Assembly: GCF_025677645.1 (NCBI RefSeq)
Contig: NZ_CP106879.1
Location: 620,001 to 684,000, forward strand
Direction of reading: 5' to 3'
Length of the DNA stretch: 64,000 nt
Origin: Curtobacterium poinsettiae
GTDB taxonomy: Bacteria > Actinomycetota > Actinomycetes > Actinomycetales > Microbacteriaceae
In this document: piece after piece, positions 26,189 through 34,037 of the stretch
Layout: every line of letters begins with the position of its first letter
Numbering within the stretch: the stretch's first letter is position 1
Translations under genes and position numbers: made by a program
Notes under the pieces: model-generated
Told to the model about the DNA's origin: nothing
Database searches by the model: none
The model's input: only the letters and a program-made list of their open reading frames with translations

Positions 26189-27318
26189 GCTGGATCCTCG
26201 ACGTCGACGACCTGCCCGACCTGGCCCGCGGCGCCGCCCTGCTCGGCACCGGCGGAGGAGGCGACCCCACCATCGGGATGCTCCTGGTCCGTGCCGCGAT
26301 CGAACAGCACGGCCCCGTCACGATCCTCGACCCGTCCGAGGTGCCCGACGACGCCCTCGTCATCCCGACCGCGCAGATGGGCGCACCGACCGTGGTGCTC
26401 GAACGCATCCCGGCCGGACCGGAACCCCTCGGCGCCCTCCGTCGGCTCGAAGCCCACCTGGGCCGGACGGCGACCGCGACGATGCCCATCGAGTGCGGCG
26501 GCATCAACTCGATGATCCCGCTGCTCGTCGGTGCCACCGGTGGCCTGCCCGTCGTCGACGCGGACGGCATGGGCCGCGCGTTCCCCGAGCTGCAGATGGA
26601 GACGTTCTCGGTCTACGGGGTCCCCGGCAGTCCACTGGCGATCAGCGACGAGAACGGCCACGGCGTCATCATCGAGACCGGCACGGACAACAAGAAGATG
26701 GAGTGGCTCGCCCGCGGGGTCACCATCCGGCTCGGCGGCGTCGCCTACATCGCCGAGTACGCCATGTCCGGCCGCCAGGTGAAGGAGACCGCCGTCCCAC
26801 GCACGCTCTCCCTGGCACTCGCCGTCGGTCGGGCCATCCGAGTCGCCCGCGAAGCCCACCGCGACCCCATCGACGCGCTCGCCGAGGCCCTTGGCACGAC
26901 GATCTACACGCACCTGCGCGAGCTGTTCGACGGCAAGGTCGTCGACGTCGAGCGCCGCACGGTCGACGGGTTCGCCCGCGGTCGTGCCACCGTGCAGGGG
27001 ATCGACGGCTCCGAGCTCGAGCTCCGGTTCCAGAACGAGAACCTCGTAGCCCGGCGCGACGGGCAGCTCGTCGCCGTCGTGCCCGACCTGATCTGCGTCC
27101 TCGACGCCGAGACCGCCGAGCCGATCACCACCGAACGCCTGCGCTTCGGGCAGCGCGTCCGGGTCATCGGCATCTCGACCCCCGACCTGATGCGGACCCC
27201 GGAGGCGCTCGCCGTGTTCGGGCCGTCGTGCTTCGGGCTCGACGAACCGTTCGTCCCGGTCGAGGACCTGCACGAGCACGTCCGCCCGGCCGCCCCGGCC
27301 GCCCCGGCGGTCGGCTGA
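26185..27318 (+). CDS. DUF917 family protein, paralogue 2
   Basis: The 377-residue product is clearly paralogous to the preceding one, sharing LARGAALLGTGGGGDPTIG, VDADGMGRAFPELQM, YAMSGRQVKET and LRFQNENLVARRDG. All the glycine-rich and acidic landmarks are intact, so it should be active. It starts within the stop of paralogue 1 (ATGA). The C-terminus ends in a short Ala/Pro repeat. Confidence 0.9.
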   Translation: MSWILDVDDLPDLARGAALLGTGGGGDPTIGMLLVRAAIEQHGPVTILDPSEVPDDALVIPTAQMGAPTVVLERIPAGPEPLGALRRLEAHLGRTATATMPIECGGINSMIPLLVGATGGLPVVDADGMGRAFPELQMETFSVYGVPGSPLAISDENGHGVIIETGTDNKKMEWLARGVTIRLGGVAYIAEYAMSGRQVKETAVPRTLSLALAVGRAIRVAREAHRDPIDALAEALGTTIYTHLRELFDGKVVDVERRTVDGFARGRATVQGIDGSELELRFQNENLVARRDGQLVAVVPDLICVLDAETAEPITTERLRFGQRVRVIGISTPDLMRTPEALAVFGPSCFGLDEPFVPVEDLHEHVRPAAPAAPAVG

Positions 27319-27383
27319 CGAACGGCCGCGCGCCGACCCCTGCGCCCGGCCGACGCACCCGACCACAGCAGCAGAATGGACCC

Positions 27384-28478
27384 ATGGACCAGGGTGAGCG
27401 GCGGGGCGGCGGCGTGACGGGCCTCCAGGCCGACGACGCGACCGTCTTCGGACGCGGCACCGCCCTGCTCGGCTGCGGTGGTGGCGGCCGCGTCGACCAC
27501 ATGGTCAGCGCACTCCGCTTCGCGCTCGGCGACCGCAGCGTGCCGGTCGTCGACCTCGACGACCCCGCGCTCGGCTCGGTGGTGGCCGTCGGGCTGATCG
27601 GGTCGACCACCGTGCTCGAGGAGAAGATGCCGAGCGGCGAGGAGCTGCCGGCCGCGCTCGCGGCGGTCGAACGCTGGACGGGCACCCGTGCCGACGCCGT
27701 CGTCGCCGCGCAGATCGGCGGCGTGACCGGACCAGCCGCGGCCCTCACCGCACACGCCGCCGGACTGCCGCTCGTCGACGCGGACCTGGTCGGCCGCGCG
27801 GTCCCGCGCATCGACCAGCTGTCGGTCTTCGTCGGCCCCACCACGACGGTCACGGCAGCGGCGGCCACCACGAGCGGCCTGCGGATCGTCGTCGACGCCC
27901 GGCACCCCCACGACGTCGAGACGGTCTGGCGCGAGGCCGTCTCGCACAGCGGTGGCTGGGCGGCCTTCGCGATCGGCCCGGTCCCGGTGGCGCTGCTGCG
28001 CGAGCGGGCCGTCGTCGGCAGCGTGCAGCGCGCCCTCCGGATCGGGCGTGCAGCGGGCGGCGCACGCGACGCGGCGGAACTCGCCGCGCTCACCGGCGGC
28101 CGGGTCGTCGCGCAGGGCCGGGTCATCGACGTGCAGCGCGAGGGGGACGCGCTCGCGTTCGTCCGCAGCAGCCTGGCCATCCGCGACGCCGACACCGGTG
28201 CGGTCGCCCGGGTCGAGGCGGGCAGCGAGTACGTGCACTGCCTGGTCGACGGCCTGCCGGTCGCCAGCACGCCGAGCGTGATCACCGTCGTCGACGCGCG
28301 CTCGCTCGCGCCGGTGGCGACCGACCGCACGCGGGTCGGCAACGAGCTCGCGGTGCTCGTGCTGCCGTCGGCACCGTGGTGGTGGGCGGACCCCGACCGC
28401 ACCGCGCGCATGGGCCCGCGGGCGTTCGGCATCGACGCCGACGTCGTCCCCGAGGCCGTGGGCCAGGTGCTCGCGTGA
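27384..28478 (+). CDS. divergent DUF917-like protein, paralogue 3
   Basis: The 364-residue product keeps the overall DUF917 layout, but key motifs have changed: GRGTALLGCGGGGRVDHM replaces the GTGGGGDP loop, VDADLVGRAVPRIDQ replaces the DGMGRAFPE segment, and the YAMSG-QVKE helix is not recognisable. It retains GLIGSTTVLEEKMPSGEE and a similar C-terminal half. It may be a regulatory or structural subunit, or act on a different substrate. It sits 65 bp after paralogue 2 and overlaps the PucR start (GTGA). Confidence 0.8.
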   Translation: MDQGERRGGGVTGLQADDATVFGRGTALLGCGGGGRVDHMVSALRFALGDRSVPVVDLDDPALGSVVAVGLIGSTTVLEEKMPSGEELPAALAAVERWTGTRADAVVAAQIGGVTGPAAALTAHAAGLPLVDADLVGRAVPRIDQLSVFVGPTTTVTAAAATTSGLRIVVDARHPHDVETVWREAVSHSGGWAAFAIGPVPVALLRERAVVGSVQRALRIGRAAGGARDAAELAALTGGRVVAQGRVIDVQREGDALAFVRSSLAIRDADTGAVARVEAGSEYVHCLVDGLPVASTPSVITVVDARSLAPVATDRTRVGNELAVLVLPSAPWWWADPDRTARMGPRAFGIDADVVPEAVGQVLA

Positions 28479-29998
28479 ACGCCGTCGGCGACCTGCTCCC
28501 GCTCCTGCCGGCCGGCACCCGCCTGCTCGTCGGCCCCGGCGGCACCGCGGTCCGGAGCGTCCGCGGGGTCGTGGGGACCCCCGACCAGGTCGGCCGGTCC
28601 CTGTCACAGGGCGACGACGTCGTCGTGCTGCTCACCCCGGTCGACCGCGCGGACGCGCGCTTCGACGTGCTGCTGCGCCGGGCGTCCGCGGTCGGCACCA
28701 CCCTGCTCGTCGTCGACGGCGCCCTGGAACTCGGCCCCGGCACCACGACGCTCGCCGACCGGCTCGGCGTCGCCGTGCTCGCCACCCCGGACCCGTGGGC
28801 GACCTCGGTCCGCCTGCACGAACTCATCGGCACCGGGATGGGCCCGGCGGCCCGGGCCGCCCTCGACGCCTCCCGCGTCGCGCTCGACGCCGGCCCCGAA
28901 CTCGACGACCTGTTCGCCCGGCTCGACCGGTCGCTCGGTCACCCGGTGCGGTTCCTCGACGCATCGGGCCTGGCGCTCCGCGGAGCGGCCGTCGACGACG
29001 CGGCCCGCGCCGTGCTCGTCCGCCGCGCCGGCACCAGCGATGTGCTGACCGCCGAGGGCATCGACGAGACGCTCGTGGCGATCCCGGTCGGCACCGGCAT
29101 CGGACCGCGCGCCTGGCTCGCCGTCGGCCTGTCCGTGCCGATCGCCGCCGAACAGCAGGTGGTCGCGAGTGCCCTGCAGGTCGCCGCCGTCGCCGTCGGG
29201 CACCGGCTGCTGCTCACCCGGCTCGACGACGAGCGTGACGCCCGGTACCGGATGGCGATGCTCGACGAACTCCGCGCGGCCGACGGGGCGCCCACCCCGC
29301 AGCTCGTGCAGCGGACGATCGCCGCCGGGTGGCGGCTGGACGCCTGGCACGTCGGTGCGCGCGTGGTCGCGCGGCAGGGCGTCGACCTGGTCGCGCTCCG
29401 CCAGCAGGTCGACGCCGCGGTGCGCGCCGAGGGACTCGACGCGGTCGTCGTCGAACAGGCGGACGGCTGGGTGCTGTGGCTGTCGGAACCCGACGAACCC
29501 GGCCGGGAGGCAGTGGCCGACATCGCGGGTCGGCTGCGGCGCGCGCAGAACACGCTCCGCACCACCGTGGAGACCAACGTGGGCGTCGGCAGTCTGCAGG
29601 CGGGCCCTGCCGGGCTGGTCAGGACGCTCGGTGAGGCGGGCGACGCCGCCCGTCTGGCCGCCAGCCGTCCGGAGTCGGGGCACTTCGTGCACGTCGACCG
29701 GCTCGGGCTCGCGCAGCTGCTGCTCGCGTGGACGCAGACGGACACGTTCCTGCCGGCGTCGCGGCAGTTGCTCGCTCCGCTCGAACGCGGCGGCGGGGCG
29801 CTCCTGACGACGCTCGCCGCGTACCTGGACGCCGAGTCGTCGATCGCCGAGACCGCCGCGGTGCTCGGGGTCCACCGGAACACGGTGTCCGACCGCATCG
29901 CGCGGGTGGAGCGGCTGCTCGGGGTGGACCTGTCCGACCCGGAGACCCGGCTCGCCCTGCACCTGGCGACGCGGGCGCGGGCGGGGGAGGGCGACTGA
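28475..29998 (+). CDS. PucR-family transcriptional regulator
   Basis: The 507-residue product ends with the PucR helix-turn-helix: LLTTLAAYLDAESSIAETAA, VLGVHRNTVSDRIARVERLLG. The middle part is a GGDEF-like/CdaR-type domain, and the N-terminal 150 residues resemble the PucR sensor region. PucR-type regulators commonly control purine, allantoin and hydantoin catabolism. The GTG start overlaps paralogue 3 (GTGA), so the regulator is made with the enzymes it probably controls. Confidence 0.9.
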   Translation: MNAVGDLLPLLPAGTRLLVGPGGTAVRSVRGVVGTPDQVGRSLSQGDDVVVLLTPVDRADARFDVLLRRASAVGTTLLVVDGALELGPGTTTLADRLGVAVLATPDPWATSVRLHELIGTGMGPAARAALDASRVALDAGPELDDLFARLDRSLGHPVRFLDASGLALRGAAVDDAARAVLVRRAGTSDVLTAEGIDETLVAIPVGTGIGPRAWLAVGLSVPIAAEQQVVASALQVAAVAVGHRLLLTRLDDERDARYRMAMLDELRAADGAPTPQLVQRTIAAGWRLDAWHVGARVVARQGVDLVALRQQVDAAVRAEGLDAVVVEQADGWVLWLSEPDEPGREAVADIAGRLRRAQNTLRTTVETNVGVGSLQAGPAGLVRTLGEAGDAARLAASRPESGHFVHVDRLGLAQLLLAWTQTDTFLPASRQLLAPLERGGGALLTTLAAYLDAESSIAETAAVLGVHRNTVSDRIARVERLLGVDLSDPETRLALHLATRARAGEGD

Positions 29999-30010
29999 GC
30001 GCGGGGTGTG

Positions 30011-31318
30011 TCAGCTGCGGCTGGTCTCGCTCGTCTTGTCGGTCTGGCTGGCCTTCTCGGTCTCGCGCTTCGTTGTCCCGCTCGTCGTGTCGGCCCCGCG
30101 GGCGGGCCGGGCGGCGGCACCGGTCTCGCGCGCCGCACCCGAGGCCAGGCCGGCCGCGATGATGAACACGAAGACGATCAGCAGCGCCCCGAGCAGGCCG
30201 ATCTCCTCGCCGAGGAACCCGATCAGCGGCGGCCCGGCCAGGAACGCCACGTAGCCGATCGTCGCGACGGCGCTGACCTTGGCGGCCGCGGTGCGGGGGT
30301 CGTCGGCCGCGGCGGACATGCCCATCGGGAAGCCGAGGCTGGCACCGAGGCCCCAGAGCACGACGCCGACGATCGCGAGCGGCACGTTGTCGATGAAGAT
30401 GAGCATGCCGAGGCCGACCACCGCGACGGCGGCGCTGATGCGCAGGATCGGTACGCGGCCGAACTTGTCGATCAGCGGGCTGCCGGCGACGCGGCCGGCG
30501 GTCATCGCAGCGAGGAACACCGTCAGCACGGCAGCACCGCCGGCGTTGTCGAGCCCGTGGCCGTCGATCATCGCGAGGGGCAGCCAGTCGTTCGCGGACC
30601 CCTCGGCCAGCGCCATGCCGAGCACGATCACGCCGATGAGCAGCGTCGAGGGCTGGGCCCAGACCTGCCAGCGGGTGAGCGGGGTCGCGACCGGGCTGGT
30701 GTCGGTCGAGACCGGCTCCTCGAAGCGGTGCTCGTCCTGGAACTTCGTGACGGCCACGAGCATGGCGGCGCTCGTGACGACCACGAGCACGATGAAGTGC
30801 CACGACACCGGGATCTCGAACCGCTCGGCCAGCGCACCGAGGCCGGCACCCGCGAGCGTGCCGAGGCTGAACGCGGCGTGGAACAGCGGCATGATCGTGC
30901 GTCCGCCGGCTTTCTCTGCCGCGGCGCCGGAGACGTTCATCGACACGTCGCACAGGCCGTTGCCGAAGCCGAACGCGATGAGCGCGATCCAGATGGCGGC
31001 GAAGCCCCACCCGAGCGTGACCGCGACCCCGGCGAAGACCATGCCGACCGCCAGGCACGCCGCGGCCACCTGCACGCCCCGACGGGCACCGAGCTTCGCG
31101 ACGATGTGACCCGCGAAGGTCAGACCGCCGATGGAGCCGACGGCCATGCCGAGCACGAGCAGGCCCATCTCGAACGTGCTCGCCCCGAGGGAGTCGCGGA
31201 CACTCGGGATCCGGCCGAGCCACGTCGCGATGTCGAGCCCGGACAGGGTGAACACCACGAACACCGCGATGATCCAGGCCCTGGTGGTCGGGACGGTGCG
31301 GGTGGACGGCGTCGTCAT
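30011..31318 (-). CDS. MFS transporter (FucP/YbjJ-like)
   Basis: A 435-residue twelve-helix transporter (TRAWIIAVFVVFTLSGLDIATWLGRIPSVRDSLG opens the first half; SPLIDKFGRVPILR is the central loop). The hydrophilic C-terminus is Thr/Ser/Lys-rich. I prefer the ATG at 31318, just before the first helix. A longer frame from 31384 adds a His-rich stretch and would start 6 bp from the operator without a ribosome site. Divergence from a LacI gene across a perfect palindrome suggests sugar uptake under LacI control. Confidence 0.88.
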   Translation of the reverse strand: MTTPSTRTVPTTRAWIIAVFVVFTLSGLDIATWLGRIPSVRDSLGASTFEMGLLVLGMAVGSIGGLTFAGHIVAKLGARRGVQVAAACLAVGMVFAGVAVTLGWGFAAIWIALIAFGFGNGLCDVSMNVSGAAAEKAGGRTIMPLFHAAFSLGTLAGAGLGALAERFEIPVSWHFIVLVVVTSAAMLVAVTKFQDEHRFEEPVSTDTSPVATPLTRWQVWAQPSTLLIGVIVLGMALAEGSANDWLPLAMIDGHGLDNAGGAAVLTVFLAAMTAGRVAGSPLIDKFGRVPILRISAAVAVVGLGMLIFIDNVPLAIVGVVLWGLGASLGFPMGMSAAADDPRTAAAKVSAVATIGYVAFLAGPPLIGFLGEEIGLLGALLIVFVFIIAAGLASGAARETGAAARPARGADTTSGTTKRETEKASQTDKTSETSRS

Positions 31319-31390
31319 GGTGGTTCCCATCGTGCTGCGGTGCGCGTGGTGGTGCGCGTTCTGGTGCGGGTTCGTGCTGGTCATGCCGCT

Positions 31391-31406
31391 GTCGAATCGA
31401 TTCGAC
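31391..31406. promoter_or_regulatory. LacI-family operator between divergent MFS and lacI-like genes
   Basis: GTCGAATCGATTCGAC is a perfect 16-bp palindrome with the central CG dinucleotide typical of LacI/GalR operators. It lies 28 bp before the regulator start and upstream of the transporter. Control of both genes by the adjacent regulator is inferred. Confidence 0.75.
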
Positions 31407-31433
31407 TGCTTGTTCCGGCTACGCTAACGGGCG

Positions 31434-32567
31434 ATGGACGAACCGGCAACAGCACCCGGCGCGTCGCCTCCCCGCAACGTCGCTGCTCGACGACCGCGCC
31501 CGACGCTCGCCGCGGTCGCCCGTGCCGCCGGCGTGGCGCCGTCGACGGCCTCACTCGCCTTCAGTGGTCTCGGCCCGGTGTCCGAGGACGCCAAGGCCCG
31601 CGTGCTCGCCGCCGCCGCCGACCTCGGGTACGGCGGCCCCGATCCCCGTGCCCGTTCGCTGCGCCGCGGTCGTTCCGGCGTCATCGGCGTCGTGATGGAC
31701 GAGCGTCTGAGCGATGCCTTCCGTGATCCGGTCAACGTCCTGACGCTCGACGGCATCGCCGAGGTCGCGGGTGCCGCCGGTGCCTCACTGTTGCTCGTGC
31801 GGAGTCCGCTCGATGACGAGCAGGGTGCCGGCCCGCTGGTGGATGCCCCGATGGACGCCGTCGTGCTCGTCGGGTGCAACGTCCGGATCGACCCCGCCGT
31901 CGCCGTGCTGCGGCGTCGGCAGATCCCCGTCGTCGCGATCGAGGCGGACGAGATCGAGGGCGCTGTCCCCGTCCAGCTCGACAACCGCGATGCCTCACGC
32001 CGTGCCGCGGAGTACCTGCAGGGGCTCGGGCACCGGGACGTGACCGTCGTGACCCTGCCCCTCGATGCCGCACGCCGCCGTGGCCCGATCGACGCAGCCC
32101 GGCAGGCCGAGGGCATCGCCTTCACCACGCTCGAACGCCTGCGTGGTGTGCGCCAGGTCTACCCGGACGCCCTCGCGATCGAGACCGCAGGCAGCTCGGT
32201 GGAAGAGGGGCGTCTCGCCGGCACCGAGCTCTTCGCACCGGATGGCCCCCGCCCCACCGCCGTCATCGCCCAGAGTGACCTGATCGCTGTCGGGGTGATC
32301 TCGGCCGCACTCGATGCCGGACTCCGTGTCCCCGAGGACGTCAGCGTCGTCGGCTTCGACGGCATCACGGTGGACGACAGCCTGCTCCACCGCACCCCCA
32401 TCCGGCGCCTGACCACCCTGGTGCAGCCCTTCGTGCAGAAGGGCCAGGCTGCAGCCCGTGCCGCCCTGGCCATGCTCGAGGGGGCGGAACCGCATCCGGC
32501 GTCGTTCACCTCGGAGTTGCGGGTGGGGGACACGACGGGGCCGCCGCCGGTTCCGGGTACCTGCTAA
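31434..32567 (+). CDS. LacI-family transcriptional regulator
   Basis: The 377-residue product has the LacI helix-turn-helix PTLAAVARAAGVAPSTASLAFSG and hinge region PDPRARSLRRGRSGVIGVV, then a periplasmic-binding-like sensor domain with DVSVVGFDGITVDDSL. TACGCT just upstream (31420-31425) may be a -10 box, which would make the message nearly leaderless. It most likely represses the divergent MFS gene until its sugar ligand appears. Confidence 0.92.
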   Translation: MDEPATAPGASPPRNVAARRPRPTLAAVARAAGVAPSTASLAFSGLGPVSEDAKARVLAAAADLGYGGPDPRARSLRRGRSGVIGVVMDERLSDAFRDPVNVLTLDGIAEVAGAAGASLLLVRSPLDDEQGAGPLVDAPMDAVVLVGCNVRIDPAVAVLRRRQIPVVAIEADEIEGAVPVQLDNRDASRRAAEYLQGLGHRDVTVVTLPLDAARRRGPIDAARQAEGIAFTTLERLRGVRQVYPDALAIETAGSSVEEGRLAGTELFAPDGPRPTAVIAQSDLIAVGVISAALDAGLRVPEDVSVVGFDGITVDDSLLHRTPIRRLTTLVQPFVQKGQAAARAALAMLEGAEPHPASFTSELRVGDTTGPPPVPGTC

Positions 32568-32885
32568 CGAAGGCATCGCACCAGATGAGCGTGTGGCTTC
32601 GGAGTAGACCCTTGCACGGTCGTGCCATGGAAGCGCCTGGCGGACTCCAGAACGTCACTTCTCCGCCCCAGCGCGGATGTGACGCACGGGCATGCTCGAT
32701 AACTACGCCACGTTGCCCCCGCTTCCTCGACGGAAGGTGTCTCGCAACGGAGCGCCCCGCGGCCCGTCGGTGACGCCCTCCAAGGCTGCTAGCAACATCG
32801 CCGGCTCCGGGGAGTGACGCTTCGCAGCCAGAGGATCACTCGAAGTCCTCGCGCGGGAAAGTTGAGAATCGGTTACCTTCAGTTC
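32568..32885. other. left junction of the SIR2/HerA island, non-coding
   Basis: About 320 bp between the lacI-like stop and the SIR2 start. GC content falls along it and A/T-rich words appear towards the right end. An in-frame GTG at 32814 would extend SIR2 by 24 residues, but its GGGGAG lies directly against the codon. No tRNA, integrase, inverted repeat or target duplication is visible. Confidence 0.6.
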
Positions 32886-34037
32886 ATGCTCTCCCACAAC
32901 ATCGCTAGTTTCGCCGGAGGGCTGAGCGCCAAGCTCGCCACTCGGTCACGACATGTCTGTACATTCTTCGGAGCCGGTACGTCTAAAGCATGCGGCTTAC
33001 CAGATGTCGCTCTGCTTACGGAGAAAATCGTTGCTGGGCTGAAGGGTGAGCAGCGGGCAACGTTCACGCGGATGACGACGTCCCGTAATCTCGAGCAAGC
33101 GTTGAGTCGGCTCAGGCGAATTCAAGCTGTCGTCGAGGGAGACGACATCGTAGACGGGCTGACTAAGGATCAGGCGAGGGAACTTGATGTTGAAATTTGC
33201 AAACTCATCATCAGAGAACTTTCAGCGGCAGATACTCAGACGGTACCTGCACAAAAGCTAGCGGCTTGGGTTGCACGTGCTGACTACTCGCGCCCGGTCG
33301 AGATTTTCACGGTGAATTACGACTGTGTATTAGAGGCGGCTCTTGAGGCCGAGGGTGTTCCATACTTTGATGGCTTCGTCGGCACCTGGAAGGCCAGATT
33401 CCGGACTGACATGGTTGAGGCGTCATCTTCAGACCTAGGGACTCTGCTGCCGCCCTTTTTTGCTCGGTTGTGGAAACTTCATGGTTCGGTGAACTGGTCT
33501 TGGGACCAGGGACGACCTACCGGCGAGGTTCTACGATTGGGGACTACCGTTCCTGAGGATGAGATTGCAGCAATTTTCCCTTCGGATGCCAAGTATGAGG
33601 AATCCCGGCGTATGCCGTTTGTCGTTCTTCAGGACCGACTTCGACGTGCCCTCCATGAGCCGGAGACCCTCTTTCTTGTATCAGGCTACTCGTGGGCCGA
33701 CGACCACCTCAACGAGCTTCTCTTTGAAGCTGCCGCACGTCGACCACGTTCGGAGATAGTAGTGTTTTGCTATTCGGACATTCCTGCGAACCTTGCAGAA
33801 AAGGCTGAGCAGACGCCGAATCTACAGGTGATCACCCAAGGCGAAGCCATTATCGGCGGACTTCGCGCCCCATGGGAAGGCCCCGATGAAGGAGTGACGC
33901 TGCCGCGGGACATCTGGGACGGAACTATCTGTGGTCTCGGAGATTTCGCCAATTTGGCGAGCTTCCTTTCGCGTAGCTCCTCGGCCTCTAGCTACGATAG
34001 TGCAGTCCAATCAGTCGGAGAATCAAGTGCCCGTTAA
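32886..34037 (+). CDS. SIR2-family anti-phage effector (SIR2-HerA system)
   Basis: The 383-residue product is a stand-alone SIR2-fold NADase-type protein. The nucleotide loop is TFFGAGTSKACGLPD (GAGTS at 29-33), the catalytic Asn lies in FTVNYDCVLE (Asn144, Asp146), and His199 in WKLHGSVNW is the second catalytic residue; all are intact. A C-terminal SIR2-like part reads ETLFLVSGYSWADDHLNELLF. Such proteins deplete NAD+ during phage infection. The next gene, a HerA ATPase, overlaps it by 11 bp, which is the known SIR2-HerA pairing. Lower GC and TTA/AGA-type codons mark it as acquired. Confidence 0.9.
   Translation: MLSHNIASFAGGLSAKLATRSRHVCTFFGAGTSKACGLPDVALLTEKIVAGLKGEQRATFTRMTTSRNLEQALSRLRRIQAVVEGDDIVDGLTKDQARELDVEICKLIIRELSAADTQTVPAQKLAAWVARADYSRPVEIFTVNYDCVLEAALEAEGVPYFDGFVGTWKARFRTDMVEASSSDLGTLLPPFFARLWKLHGSVNWSWDQGRPTGEVLRLGTTVPEDEIAAIFPSDAKYEESRRMPFVVLQDRLRRALHEPETLFLVSGYSWADDHLNELLFEAAARRPRSEIVVFCYSDIPANLAEKAEQTPNLQVITQGEAIIGGLRAPWEGPDEGVTLPRDIWDGTICGLGDFANLASFLSRSSSASSYDSAVQSVGESSAR

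Noticed and set aside
33931..34026. Longer start for the HerA-like ATPase
   Set aside because: It lies inside SIR2 coding sequence, and the GTG at 34027 has a well-spaced GGAG and precedes the HAS-barrel opening.
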